In this document: positions 42,197 through 51,936 of the stretch, piece after piece
How the letters are laid out: each line of letters starts with the position of its first letter
Position numbering within the stretch: position 1 is the first letter of the stretch
Assembly (NCBI GenBank): GCA_032095175.1
Contig: DAMCZI010000029.1
Span: 3,617-67,616, forward strand
Origin: DAMCZI01 sp032095175
GTDB lineage: Bacteria; Bacillota; Clostridia; Clostridiales; Caloramatoraceae
DNA: 64,000 bases
Direction: 5' to 3'
Program-made: the position numbers and the translations under genes
Notes under the pieces: generated by a model
What the model was told of the DNA's origin: nothing
Databases searched by the model: none
The model's input: the letters and a program-made list of their open reading frames with translations, nothing else

Positions 42197-44092
42197 TTAA
42201 TCTAATATTTCCATAAATTTTTCATAGCTAAAAGCTTTTAAAACTCTCCTTACATCGCCTTCATCTTCGATGAAGCTATATAAATATTTAAATACCGGAA
42301 AGTTACTTGTTTCCTTTCTATTAAAGCAAACCATAAAAATAAGTTGAACTTCTTCCTTGCTCCAGATTATGGGCTTATCTAGAACACCAACGCCTATAAT
42401 AGATTTATAGGTACCATCTAGAATTGTATGAGGAATAGCAACCAAATGTCCAATATCTGTAGATGACATTTCTTCTCTTTCAAGTACCATAGATATAACA
42501 TCATCATTGATAAAGCCCTTTGTCTTCATTGCCATACCAAGATTCTTTATGGCTTCTTCTCTGTTTTCTGCCTTTATTCTAAAAAAAGCTTCTTTATTAA
42601 AGGTTTCCCGTAAAATCTTTTTTCTCTTTTCTTTTTCATTGAAAATCTGATGCAATTCATTAACTATTTCATCAGAAAACACATTTTCAATATAGAGCAC
42701 TGGTATCTTAAAATTCTTTTTATCTAACTTTACAGTAGATACAATAAAATCAATATCTTGAGCCAATGCTACTTCCAGGTATCTTACAGGATATGTCCCA
42801 ACTATGTCTATATCACTTATCCTTTGTTTTAATTTTTCAGTCAGTAGCTGCGAGGTTCCTATGCCATAGTGACAAATAATACAAACCCTCTTACCACTTT
42901 TATTTTTTCTTCTTTCAAAGGCAGCTCCAAAATGCATTGCGATAAAACCTATTTCATCCTCATCCAAAGTAACTTTAAACTCTTCTTCAAGCTTTTTTGC
43001 AACAATTGTCGCCAGATTAGTTTCCATTGGAAATTTGCTTTTTATTTGATTAAGCAATGAATTTTTTGCTTTTATTCCTGCCTTAAATCGGTTTATAAAA
43101 ATCTTCAAATGTATTATTAAAGCATTTGTAAAATCTATATCTTCTTTTAAATTAATACCCGTAATTAAATCTATCTCATCTAGTGTTTCACTGACAAACC
43201 TATTTACCTCATCATTTTTATCCTTTATTAGCTCTTTTCTTGTGTTATAATTGTAAACCATTATTCCACAGCTTGAAGATACATAATATATTTCATTTTT
43301 GCATATTGTAATTCCTAGGGTTTCGCTTATCTTTTCCATGATTTTTTTTACCAAGTCATAATTCTCAAGTCTATAATTGTCCTTGAAAGCTTCATCCTCT
43401 ATAGGATAGTTTTTTCTTACCCTTGATATAGAAACCATAATCCTTGTAAAAAGTGTGTTAAAATCCTTGTCTGAGATAATAATATTGTCATTTTTCAAAT
43501 TTGCTGTAATTACCTTCTCTATTAGCTCAGATTCCTCTTCTGAAATATTATCAAGTCTAATCTCAAGGAAATTGTTCTCATCACTCTTTATAGCATAGTC
43601 AAGAATTAAATCCCTAATTTTTATTTCTTTGCCGCTTATTTTGCTTCCATAAAACGGTCTTGAAATAATGCCAAGTCCATACTTTTTTAATATATCTCGT
43701 ACATTCGAAATAACCTTATTCGTACTTGGTATACTCAAATTAAGTTCATTGCTTAAATCCTCTGCATTCACATATTCATTATTTATTAGAATACAAATGG
43801 TTTTTACTACTCTACCCTCTGAGGAATCGTCTATTTGGATACCTTCTATAAGTTTGTCTGCTTTTTCAATAATTCTTTTAACTTCCTTTACTGGTCCTTC
43901 TATTCTGTACCCAACACCTCTTGCTGATACTATCTCTACACCATAATCTGAAAGAAAATAATTTAAATCCTTAATATATCTTTTTATGGTTCTTATCGAT
44001 ACCTCTAGCTGCTGACTTAATTCTAAAGCTGTAACATATTCACTTTTTTCAGTAAGATACTTAATAATTATAGAATGTTTCTTACTTATCAT
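42197..44092 (-). CDS. PRD-containing transcriptional activator with EIIB and EIIA-like domains (BglG/MtlR type)
   Basis: A 631-aa regulator: two N-terminal HTH domains (about 5-60 and 95-150), two PRD domains (about 180-390, with phosphorylatable histidines such as in GFIAMHFGAAFERR), a IIB-like domain (VCIICHYGIGTSQLLTEKL) and a C-terminal IIA-like domain with LVAIPHTILDG. Such proteins activate the adjacent PTS operon in response to phosphorylation by HPr and the PTS. Start ATG 44092 is chosen because GGTGG lies 5 nt upstream; an earlier ATG has no proper site. Confidence 0.92.
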   Translation of the reverse strand: MISKKHSIIIKYLTEKSEYVTALELSQQLEVSIRTIKRYIKDLNYFLSDYGVEIVSARGVGYRIEGPVKEVKRIIEKADKLIEGIQIDDSSEGRVVKTICILINNEYVNAEDLSNELNLSIPSTNKVISNVRDILKKYGLGIISRPFYGSKISGKEIKIRDLILDYAIKSDENNFLEIRLDNISEEESELIEKVITANLKNDNIIISDKDFNTLFTRIMVSISRVRKNYPIEDEAFKDNYRLENYDLVKKIMEKISETLGITICKNEIYYVSSSCGIMVYNYNTRKELIKDKNDEVNRFVSETLDEIDLITGINLKEDIDFTNALIIHLKIFINRFKAGIKAKNSLLNQIKSKFPMETNLATIVAKKLEEEFKVTLDEDEIGFIAMHFGAAFERRKNKSGKRVCIICHYGIGTSQLLTEKLKQRISDIDIVGTYPVRYLEVALAQDIDFIVSTVKLDKKNFKIPVLYIENVFSDEIVNELHQIFNEKEKRKKILRETFNKEAFFRIKAENREEAIKNLGMAMKTKGFINDDVISMVLEREEMSSTDIGHLVAIPHTILDGTYKSIIGVGVLDKPIIWSKEEVQLIFMVCFNRKETSNFPVFKYLYSFIEDEGDVRRVLKAFSYEKFMEILD

Positions 44093-44179
44093 TTCATCCA
44101 CCATCCTATATTTATATTGTAATCATTTATTCATGTAATGTGTTTATACTAAATGTCCTCATTAGTGCCACAAATTTTC

Positions 44180-45562
44180 TTATAGCATAGATAGTTCATA
44201 TAAGGCTTCTGCATAAATCCCTATAGCCTTAATAAATGCATCTTCACTTCCATACTCTTGAGTCATATGGGTATTACCTGAAGATCCATCCGGAAACTCA
44301 CACCCAAACACTACAGAGTTCTCCATTTCAGCTGCATATGTACCAGCACTTGTAACTCTAACCTTGTTTATTGTGTCACCAGTATGCTTTAAATATATAC
44401 TGTACAGCTTTTTAACAAGTGGAGAATCCGCCGAAACATAGCTTGGCTTCTTTATCCCACTACTATTTACCTTAAAATTGTCCAAACCATTGCTTATAAA
44501 GTAATCCTTTATTTTTTGAACAATATATATCATATTTGTATTTTCAGGATACCTTACACTTAGTGTAATATTAAATTCACCATTTTCTATTTTTATTATT
44601 GTTGGAACTATCGTAAGAACTCCACATCTTCCTATTAAATTCAGACTATACAATTCACCATGTCTATTATCTCCACCAAATAATGCCTCAAAGTCTTCTA
44701 TCCAGCTTTGACATAGTATTATCTTTAGCAACTTTAATACCTTTTCAATTGGATTATTAGCCTTTTCAGGTTTTGCAGAATGTCCTCCCTTGCCCAAAAG
44801 TTTAAAACCTTCTTTTTTATTTTCATCTTTAAAGATTTTTATACCTAAATCCTCTTTTTCTATAAAATGTTTTATTGAATGGTTATGGCCTTCTATACTG
44901 CAGTTTTTTACTGTAACACATCCTGGAATACTATTATGAGCTGTTCCTCCTTCAATAAATATATCCCCACTATCAACATTTCCACTTATTTGTATTACAG
45001 CACCACCCTTTTCGCCATTTATTACAGGGAATTTTGCATCAGGTGTAAATCCATAGGTAGGCTTAGGTTCCTTACTAAAATAGTGTTTGATACACCTAAA
45101 TCCACTTTCTTCATTTCCTCCAGCAACTATTCTAATTTTTCTTTTTAATTCTATATCATTATCCTTTAAAAGCTTTAATGCTAGATAGGCTGCAATAAGT
45201 GGTCCTTTATCATCAACTACACCTCTTCCTATTAGCTTATCTTCACATTTTAAAAGTTTAAAAGGCTCACTGCTCCATCCCTCTCCAGGTGGGACTACAT
45301 CACAATGTCCAAATACATAAACATATTCATCTCCTGTACCATACTCAATATGGGCAGCATATCCATCTATGTTCTTTGTAATAAAGCCTTCTTTATCTCC
45401 TAGAGCCTTAAACCATTCCAAAGCATCATGAATCTCCTTACCAAAAGGCATCGACTCATCAGCTGTTGCAGCATTAAAAACTGAAGGTATGCTTACCCAC
45501 TCATTTAAAAGAGTTATAAATTCTTTTCTATACTTTTCTGCTTCACATTTAAAATCTATCAT
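44180..45562 (-). CDS. pepV: M20-family dipeptidase, PepV-like
   Basis: A 460-aa zinc metallopeptidase. Metal ligands are visible in FGHCDVVPPGEGW (H, D), RGVVDDKGPLIA (D) and GGNEESGF (E), with the lid domain between about 190 and 370. PepV-type enzymes hydrolyse dipeptides, often with broad specificity. First gene of the operon that continues with the PRD regulator and PTS, which hints that the PTS substrate is a peptide-like conjugate or that the operon serves peptide use. Confidence 0.92.
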   Translation of the reverse strand: MIDFKCEAEKYRKEFITLLNEWVSIPSVFNAATADESMPFGKEIHDALEWFKALGDKEGFITKNIDGYAAHIEYGTGDEYVYVFGHCDVVPPGEGWSSEPFKLLKCEDKLIGRGVVDDKGPLIAAYLALKLLKDNDIELKRKIRIVAGGNEESGFRCIKHYFSKEPKPTYGFTPDAKFPVINGEKGGAVIQISGNVDSGDIFIEGGTAHNSIPGCVTVKNCSIEGHNHSIKHFIEKEDLGIKIFKDENKKEGFKLLGKGGHSAKPEKANNPIEKVLKLLKIILCQSWIEDFEALFGGDNRHGELYSLNLIGRCGVLTIVPTIIKIENGEFNITLSVRYPENTNMIYIVQKIKDYFISNGLDNFKVNSSGIKKPSYVSADSPLVKKLYSIYLKHTGDTINKVRVTSAGTYAAEMENSVVFGCEFPDGSSGNTHMTQEYGSEDAFIKAIGIYAEALYELSML

Positions 45563-45738
45563 GCTATCATCCCCTTTGTTGTATTTATCTATTAATTATT
45601 TAATATTAATCATTATACACTAATTTTAAATAATTGCTTTTATTATTGATATAGATCACTATATCCTTAACCTTAATCTATATACAAAGCAATATAGTTC
45701 TTTATCTTGTATACATAAACAATATTGGCGTAAAAGTA

Positions 45739-45790
45739 AAAGGAAGCTTAACATTTTTATGTTTTACATAAATATTAAGCTCCCTTTTAA
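45739..45790 (-). terminator. Terminator after hydF
   Basis: Long imperfect stem from GGAAGCTTAACATTTTTATG with CATAAATATTAAGCTCCC, T-rich on the minus side. It ends the hyd operon about 40 bp past hydF. The further 180 bp up to the pepV start are AT-rich without a gene. Confidence 0.75.
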
Positions 45791-45831
45791 AACACTATAT
45801 AAAATTCATATATTTATTGTTGTTCAAAATG

Positions 45832-47016
45832 TTAAACAAAAGACAAGCACCTATCCAAAATACCAGTAAGATAAGCAAGGATAACCCCATAGTTTGTTAT
45901 CTTTACATCCTTTTCAAGGCACATATCAATTCTTGTTTGCATCATCTTCTTGTTTAGCATACACCCGCCGCAGTGTATTACAAGGTCATAGTCTGAAAGG
46001 TTTTCAGGAAAATCCTGACCCATCATAAAATCATAATGAAGCTCTAATCCAACATGTTTGTTTAAAAGCCTTGGTATCTTAACTCTTCCTATATCCTCAT
46101 GGGAATGGTTATGGGTACAAGCATCCGAAATAAGTATTTTGGAGTTTTCATTAAGCTCCTTTATTTTTGATACCCCATCAACTAGGGCATTAAGATCTCC
46201 CTTGTATCTTGCAAATAGTATTGAAAAGCTTGTAAGCTTTATGCTTTCTGGTACAATCCTGCTTACTTTTTTAAAGGCTTGGGAGTCTGTTACCACAAGG
46301 TCAACATCCTTAATATCATTAAGGGCCGCTTCAAGCTCTGTATCCCTAACCACATAGCTTTTTATTCCATGGTCAAGACAATCCCTTATAAGCTGAACCT
46401 GTGGAAGTATAAGCCTTCCCTTTGGAGCTTCCGAGTCTATTGGCACAACCATTATTACCTTCCCATTATAGGGAACTATATCTCCAACAATGGTTTCCTC
46501 AACCTCATCCTCTTTAATTCTTTTAATAAGCTCACCCTTTAAAGTAAGTATGTTTTCCTCTTTTGTAGCCGAAACAAAAATCGCCTCATTATACTTTTTC
46601 TTTACTTCTAACAATTTTTCAGGAGAAGCAGTATCTATCTTATTTATAACAAGCATATGTGGAATGCTGTATTTTTTAAAGCTATTAACCATTTCCTTAT
46701 AGCCAACTTCATCTTCATCCTTTATATCCATAACATATATTGCAAAATCAGTTCCTTGAAGTATTTTAAGGCTTCTTTTAACCCTTAGCTCTCCAAGCTC
46801 ACCACTATCATCAAGACCTGCTGTATCTGTAAAAAGTACAGGTCCAAAGGGAATAAGTTCCATTGCCTTACTAACAGGGTCAGTTGTGGTTCCCTTTATT
46901 TTAGATACTAAGGATATCTTCTGACCTATTATTGCATTTAAAAGTGAGGATTTACCGGAGTTGGTTCTTCCAAATATAGCTATGTGTTTTCTGTTTGCAT
47001 TTGGTGTCTCATTCAT
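45832..47016 (-). CDS. hydF: [FeFe]-hydrogenase maturation GTPase HydF
   Basis: A 394-aa scaffold protein on which the diiron cluster is assembled before transfer to hydrogenase. N-terminal GTPase domain: P-loop FGRTNSGKSSLLNA, GTTTDP, DTAGLDD, NKID. The C-terminal domain has the Fe-S ligand motif ACTHNHSHED and HCGGCMLN. Clustered with hydG and hydE, 11 bp after hydG. No hydrogenase structural gene is in the window. Confidence 0.96.
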   Translation of the reverse strand: MNETPNANRKHIAIFGRTNSGKSSLLNAIIGQKISLVSKIKGTTTDPVSKAMELIPFGPVLFTDTAGLDDSGELGELRVKRSLKILQGTDFAIYVMDIKDEDEVGYKEMVNSFKKYSIPHMLVINKIDTASPEKLLEVKKKYNEAIFVSATKEENILTLKGELIKRIKEDEVEETIVGDIVPYNGKVIMVVPIDSEAPKGRLILPQVQLIRDCLDHGIKSYVVRDTELEAALNDIKDVDLVVTDSQAFKKVSRIVPESIKLTSFSILFARYKGDLNALVDGVSKIKELNENSKILISDACTHNHSHEDIGRVKIPRLLNKHVGLELHYDFMMGQDFPENLSDYDLVIHCGGCMLNKKMMQTRIDMCLEKDVKITNYGVILAYLTGILDRCLSFV

Positions 47017-47027
47017 GGTTAACCCTC

Positions 47028-48404
47028 CTAAATATATAGGTCTCTTTCACCCTTTTTCAATCTTTCAATATTATTTATAACAAGGTTTCTAACATCTTCT
47101 CTTTCTATTTTCTTTATTTCCTCATTAATAAGCTTCTCTGCCATATTATAAAGTTCTTCATCAGCATAATCCAGAACGAATTCCATCAATGTCATAATAG
47201 CATTAGGTCCACAAACATTATGAATCTGGCCAGATTTTGCAAGGCTCATAAACCTGTCCCCTGTTCTTCCCTTTCTGTAGCAGGCTGTACAGTAGCTTGG
47301 TATATTATTATCCATTATTAGCTCTTTAAGTACTTGAATTGGGCTTCTATGGTCAGCAATATCAAATTGATCAATGTTTTTCCCATCCTCATGCTCTCTG
47401 TAACCACCAACTCCAGTACAGGAACCAGCACTTACCTGAGAAACACCATACTTTATAGCCTCTCTTCTCATTTCTGCACTTTCTCTAGTGGAAAGTATAA
47501 TTCCTGTAAATGGAACTGCTATCCTTATTATTGCTACTATCTTCTTAAACATTTCATCATCAACAAGGTGTGGGAACATATCTAGTTCCATTCCCTGAGC
47601 CTTTTTAATTCTTGGAACTGATATGGTATGGAAGCCTACACCAAACTTTTCTTCAAGATGCTCATTATGAATCATTAAGCCAAGCACCTCAAACTTAGGA
47701 TCTGCAAGTCCAAATAGAACTCCACCCCCAACATCATTAATTCCTCCCTCCATTGCACGGTCAAAGGCAGTAAGATGATATTCATAGTCTCCCTTAATAC
47801 TGTTTGGATGTACCCTGTCATAGGTTGGTTTATGATAGGTTTCCTGGAACAATATATAGGTTCCTATCTTGGCTTCCTTTAATTTTGTATAGTTTTCAAC
47901 AGTCGTTGCTGCTATATTCACATTTATTCTTCTTATAACTCCATTATCGTTTTGAGTTGTGTATATTGCATCAATGGCATCTAATATATAGTTAATATCA
48001 CAGTTTATTGGATCTTCCCCTGCCTCTAGAGCAAGCCTTTTATGTCCCATTTTTTCAAGAATCTTAACCTCATCTTGTATTTCTTCTCTAGTCAGCTTTC
48101 TTCTAGGAAACTTATTATTTCTTCTGTATCCACAGTATGTGCAGTTGTTTACACAGTAGTCACTAACATAAAGTGGTGCAAAAACAACAATCCTGTTTCC
48201 ATATATAGCTTTTTTTATATCCCCTGCAATCCTGTACATCTCTTCAATCTGTTCCTTATCCTCAATCTGAAGAAGAATTGCAATATCTTTATGTGTAAGT
48301 CCCTTTGTCTTTTTTGCCTTATCTAATACCCTTTGAACATCCTCCTTTGATGCATTTTTTGCATCCTCTAAAAGTCCTTCGATATACTCATGATTAATAA
48401 ACAT
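47028..48404 (-). CDS. hydG: [FeFe]-hydrogenase maturase HydG (radical SAM tyrosine lyase)
   Basis: A 458-aa radical SAM enzyme producing CO and cyanide ligands from tyrosine. The SAM cluster motif is CVNNCTYCGYRR (CX3CX2C); the second cluster at the C-terminus is made by CTACYRKGRTGDRFM. The GSCTGVGGYREHEDG segment is typical of HydG and distinguishes it from ThiH. Adjacent to hydE (stop and start nearly touching). Confidence 0.96.
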   Translation of the reverse strand: MFINHEYIEGLLEDAKNASKEDVQRVLDKAKKTKGLTHKDIAILLQIEDKEQIEEMYRIAGDIKKAIYGNRIVVFAPLYVSDYCVNNCTYCGYRRNNKFPRRKLTREEIQDEVKILEKMGHKRLALEAGEDPINCDINYILDAIDAIYTTQNDNGVIRRINVNIAATTVENYTKLKEAKIGTYILFQETYHKPTYDRVHPNSIKGDYEYHLTAFDRAMEGGINDVGGGVLFGLADPKFEVLGLMIHNEHLEEKFGVGFHTISVPRIKKAQGMELDMFPHLVDDEMFKKIVAIIRIAVPFTGIILSTRESAEMRREAIKYGVSQVSAGSCTGVGGYREHEDGKNIDQFDIADHRSPIQVLKELIMDNNIPSYCTACYRKGRTGDRFMSLAKSGQIHNVCGPNAIMTLMEFVLDYADEELYNMAEKLINEEIKKIEREDVRNLVINNIERLKKGERDLYI

Positions 48405-49451
48405 TTACAATCGCCTCCAATTTTTATTATCTCCTCTTGACATATCCACGGAAAATCCTATTGCATTGATTTTTTCTTCTATAGCTCTTTTGCATTCAGC
48501 TGCTTCATCTCCTGTAGATAACTTTCCATCGTATAATGTATATTTTGCTCTCACCTGTATCGGTGAAAGATTTGGCATAACAACATTTGCTCCAGCTTTT
48601 ATTCCCTGTTCCCTGCCATTTTCATCTATTGTACCCAGGGCAGTGGTTGCAGGGAGCAGCACATCAGGAAGCATCAGCCTTATTATAGCAAGCAGTGTAA
48701 CAGTATCCTTAACTGTTCCTCCATTTTCCCTTCCAAGGGGTGTATCCCTATGTGGAATAAATGGACCTATTCCAGCCATGTGGGGCTTCAATTCCTTTAA
48801 AAACATAATATCCTCAACATAATCCTCAATCCCCTGTCCTGGAAGTCCAAGCATAAAACCTGCTCCAATCTGATAACCAATGTCCTTTAAATCCTTAAGA
48901 CACTGCCTCCTATTATCAAAGCTCATACCAGGGTTAAGCTTTTCATATAGCCTTCTTGATGCTGTTTCATGTCTTAAAAGATATCTATCAGCACCTGCAT
49001 CATAATATTTTTTATATGAAGTATAGGGTTTTTCGCCAATTGAAAGGGTAACTGCAGCCTCAGGATATTTTGCCTTAATCGAGCTTACAATCTCAACCAC
49101 TCTATCATCTGTAAAATAGGGGTCTTCCCCTCCTTGGAGTACAAAGGTTTTATATCCAAGCCTATTTCCTTCTTCGCATACTAAAAGAATATCCTCCAAT
49201 GATAATCTATATCTTTCTGCTCTTCTGTTTGATTTTCTGATTCCACAGTACATACAGTCGTTTTTACAGTAATTCGTAAACTCTATGAGGCCCCTCATAA
49301 AAACCTTGTTTCCATAGTTTTTCACCCTTGTTTTATGTGCTGCTTCAATCAAATATTTCCTATCATCCTCAGTCATGTTCTCTAAAAGATCCATTAGTTC
49401 ATCCTTTGTTAGTTCATTCTCCTTATACAGCTTATCAATCAGCCTTTTCAT
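48405..49451 (-). CDS. hydE: [FeFe]-hydrogenase maturase HydE (radical SAM)
   Basis: A 348-aa radical SAM protein acting early in assembly of the diiron subcluster. The motif NYCKNDCMYCGIRKSN supplies the cluster ligands. Other typical parts are LQGGEDPYFTD and PFIPHRDTPL. Its start overlaps the small TM1266-like gene by 4 bp. Confidence 0.95.
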   Translation of the reverse strand: MKRLIDKLYKENELTKDELMDLLENMTEDDRKYLIEAAHKTRVKNYGNKVFMRGLIEFTNYCKNDCMYCGIRKSNRRAERYRLSLEDILLVCEEGNRLGYKTFVLQGGEDPYFTDDRVVEIVSSIKAKYPEAAVTLSIGEKPYTSYKKYYDAGADRYLLRHETASRRLYEKLNPGMSFDNRRQCLKDLKDIGYQIGAGFMLGLPGQGIEDYVEDIMFLKELKPHMAGIGPFIPHRDTPLGRENGGTVKDTVTLLAIIRLMLPDVLLPATTALGTIDENGREQGIKAGANVVMPNLSPIQVRAKYTLYDGKLSTGDEAAECKRAIEEKINAIGFSVDMSRGDNKNWRRL

Positions 49452-49702
49452 GACTCTATATCCTTTTTTGATACTGAGGTTTTTACCTGAACATGCTCTA
49501 TATTCCCAAGCTTTCCTGTTAAGCTATTTATCTGATCCAGTTCTCCAATTACAACAATACTTATAACCGCAACGCTATCCTCCACCGGGATACCCATTCG
49601 CCCCCTTACTATTCCCTTAAAATCTGAAACCACCTCATTAAACTGTTTTTGACACTTTTGTGGTTCCTCTAAAATAGCACTTATAACTGCAATCTTTTTC
49701 AT
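49448..49702 (-). CDS. TM1266-type iron-only hydrogenase system regulator
   Basis: An 84-aa ACT/NikR-C-like small protein, starting MKKIAVISAILEEPQKCQKQ at ATG 49702 with GGGAGG upstream. The family is found beside hydE/hydG/hydF and is named as a putative regulator of the hydrogenase system without demonstrated mechanism. It is the first gene of the maturation operon. A longer hydrophobic N-terminal extension is possible on paper, but has no ribosome site. Confidence 0.88.
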   Translation of the reverse strand: MKKIAVISAILEEPQKCQKQFNEVVSDFKGIVRGRMGIPVEDSVAVISIVVIGELDQINSLTGKLGNIEHVQVKTSVSKKDIES

Positions 49703-49748
49703 AAATATCCTCCCAACAATATCAAAAATTAAAAGCAAAATTAAAAAA

Positions 49749-49809
49749 GACCTTCCTAAAAGGAAAGTCGTAAAATCATACACAAATAAACCTATGGGTA
49801 TACCCATAG
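49749..49809 (-). promoter_or_regulatory. Two inverted repeats in the leader of the hyd maturation operon
   Basis: GACCTTCCT / AGGAAAGTC (49749-49769, mostly paired) and the perfect 18-bp palindrome CTATGGGTATACCCATAG (49792-49809) lie 47-107 bp before the first start codon. The palindrome has the form of a dimeric repressor operator. Function is unproven. The other 200 bp to corA are AT-rich and contain the corA terminator. Confidence 0.5.
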
Positions 49810-49978
49810 CTTCTTTGACTCTATTACAAACTTCCTTCCAAATCAGATTGCTCTCTTTTTTGTTAGGTTATTTTTTTTCAAGAACAAATAATTAAAGATT
49901 TCTCTCTAACTATTTGAACTGTCCTAATCACCTATATTTTACCAAATTAATGAGATTTTTTCAAGTGTCGCGCACCAG

Positions 49979-50020
49979 GGAGATAATAAAAATAGTAAAT
50001 TATTTTTTATTATCTCTTTG
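49979..50020 (-). terminator. Terminator after corA
   Basis: Inverted repeat GAGATAATAAAAA / TTTTTATTATCTC with an AT-rich loop, 13 bp after the corA stop. Confidence 0.65.
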
Positions 50021-50032
50021 ATGTTTATCAAT

Positions 50033-50995
50033 TTATAGCCACTTTTTAATTTTAAAATAAATAACTTCAATAGACATAATAACAAGCATGAGTATTATTG
50101 CAGCCCCAAATCCAGCTTTAGATTGAAGTCCAGGCATAAACTGAAAGTTCATTCCATATATACCGGAAATCACAGTCATAGGCATCATTAACGTGGTTAT
50201 TATTGTAAGAACCTTCATTATCTCATTCATTCTGTTTGATATTTGAGACATATATAAATCAAGGGTTCCTGCAAGCAAATCCTGATATGTATCAATAAGA
50301 TCAAATATTCTTAATAAGTGATCATAAACATCCATATAGTAAAGCTTGTTTTCTTCTTTTATAATTCCAAAATCATGTCTTAAAAGTATATTTACAACTT
50401 CTCTCTGAGGAGCTAAAACTCTTCTAAGCCTTAAAATATTTCTTTTCAAATTGAGAATATCATTTTGTATCTGTTTATTGGGATTTTGAAGTATTACTTC
50501 TTCAAGGTCTTCAATTTTGTATCCTATCTTATCAGTTATAGGAAAATAATCATCAACAATCTCATCTAAGAGAGTATAAAAAACAAAATCCATACCCTTT
50601 TCAAAGGAATTAATACCATTAACAATCCTCTCATGAGCTTTTTTTATAACCTCAAGCTCATGCCAATGAATTGTAACAAGATAATTTTCACTTATAAAAA
50701 TATATATTTCAGAGTATTGAAATTCTTTTCTTGCATCCCTACCCTTAAAGGCATTCAAGACAACAAAATAATATGATTTATAATTATCAACCTTTGGCCT
50801 TTGAAGTCTATGTATACAATCCTCAACTGCCAAATTGTGAAAATTGAACACCTCACCTAAAAGCTTGATTTCCTCCTCTGAAGGATTTATAAAGTCTACC
50901 CACATTGGAGTCTTGCTATTCAAATGCTTTTCAAGCTTTTCCTTATCATGCTCAACCTTAAAATCCCCATTACCATAAGCAACAGTCCTTACCAT
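50033..50995 (-). CDS. corA: CorA-type magnesium/cobalt transporter
   Basis: A 320-aa channel: a large cytoplasmic domain with a long helix (about 150-260) and two C-terminal transmembrane helices. The signature YGMNF is present between them (GIYGMNFQFMPG). It mediates Mg2+ (sometimes Co2+) influx, so the genome window has two magnesium uptake systems, this and MgtE. Start ATG 50995 is preceded by GAGGAGATTAAG. No M-box precedes it. Confidence 0.94.
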   Translation of the reverse strand: MVRTVAYGNGDFKVEHDKEKLEKHLNSKTPMWVDFINPSEEEIKLLGEVFNFHNLAVEDCIHRLQRPKVDNYKSYYFVVLNAFKGRDARKEFQYSEIYIFISENYLVTIHWHELEVIKKAHERIVNGINSFEKGMDFVFYTLLDEIVDDYFPITDKIGYKIEDLEEVILQNPNKQIQNDILNLKRNILRLRRVLAPQREVVNILLRHDFGIIKEENKLYYMDVYDHLLRIFDLIDTYQDLLAGTLDLYMSQISNRMNEIMKVLTIITTLMMPMTVISGIYGMNFQFMPGLQSKAGFGAAIILMLVIMSIEVIYFKIKKWL

Positions 50996-51348
50996 CTTAA
51001 TCTCCTCTTTAAACACAAAATAAATATCCTGTATAAAAAGATTATAACATATGTCTATATATCATATCGTTATATTAACTATATAAAATCTGAAAATTCA
51101 TCCTCACTATACAATACACCATCTCAAAACAGTGTATTTATGTAATAGACACTTGAGACTTTGCAATATAAACAGCCTTAATATTCTTGGCTATGACACT
51201 ACAATATACTAAATAATGCCCATGCTCGTTGCTGAGCATAGGCATCTTTTTTTGTTTTGGAGAAATTATTTAATAATATACTATTTAAATAAGATATTTT
51301 GTTTCACCAAATAATCCTCCTATATACCAATAAGATCAAATATATGAA
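50996..51348. other. 353-bp region between corA and a small membrane-protein gene
   Basis: No gene. It contains a strong terminator-like hairpin at 51217-51256 (separate entry) and AT-rich sequence in which the corA promoter is expected. Confidence 0.4.
51217..51256 (+). terminator. Terminator-like hairpin, T-run on the plus strand
   Basis: ATGCC-x-ATGCTC pairs with GAGCAT-x-GGCAT, followed by CTTTTTTTG on the plus strand. The nearest genes are on the minus strand; on that strand the stem may still serve the DUF3955-like gene 95 bp upstream. Confidence 0.55.
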
Positions 51349-51573
51349 TTATTTGCTGTTCTGACCGCTAAATTTTTTACCGCTGCGAGATACTAAAAAG
51401 ATTACTAATCCGGAAATTATGCCGATGGCCATAAATAACCAAAACATTGGTATTAAGAAAAATGGTTCTATAAGGGTACCATCTGGAGCAATTTCGGATC
51501 CAATGATGCTGTAAGCCACTACACAGCCAACTGCTATAATAATCGATATTAAAGATAAAAAATATTTTTTCAT
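51349..51573 (-). CDS. Small membrane protein, DUF3955-like
   Basis: A 74-aa protein with two transmembrane helices (about 6-26 and 42-62) joined by a short loop containing APDGTLIEPFFLIPMFWL, which resembles DUF3955. The tail is basic. Weak but plausible ribosome site. Function unknown. Confidence 0.7.
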   Translation of the reverse strand: MKKYFLSLISIIIAVGCVVAYSIIGSEIAPDGTLIEPFFLIPMFWLFMAIGIISGLVIFLVSRSGKKFSGQNSK

Positions 51574-51703
51574 TTTACCAGCCTCAATTCTTTCTTTTGA
51601 TATTTAATATTTACTATTTACTAATATTATAATATATAATTATATATCGTTTGTCAATAAAATTTTTACATATATCAATATTAAGTTATTGAATATCATT
51701 TAT

Positions 51704-51878
51704 AAGGTTAATTGTAAAGGTTAATTGTAAAGCAAGAAGCCACTTTGAAAAACAAAAAGCCATCTTTGTAATCGACAACTGAATATTTGTAAACGAAACG
51801 CAGTTTTTGTATCCGAAATGCCTGTTTTGTAAGCGAGATGCAATTTTTGTAAGCTAAATGCAGGGTTAATTGTAAAGT
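51704..51878. repeat. Degenerate tandem array with 20-21 bp period
   Basis: TTTGTAA-type words recur at 51744, 51765, 51786, 51806, 51826 and 51846; consensus about TTTGTAAGCGAAATGCAGTT. Both ends carry GGTTAATTGTAAAG (two copies left, one right). An accidental minus-strand ORF runs through it. Function unknown. Confidence 0.65.
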
Positions 51879-51936
51879 GATATTCCAATTTGTATTACAA
51901 AAATCCTGCTTTTTAAATGAACCATTAGATTTTTTA

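Noticed and set aside
51704..51878. CRISPR array
   Set aside because: Units are contiguous with no unique spacers and too degenerate; no cas genes nearby.
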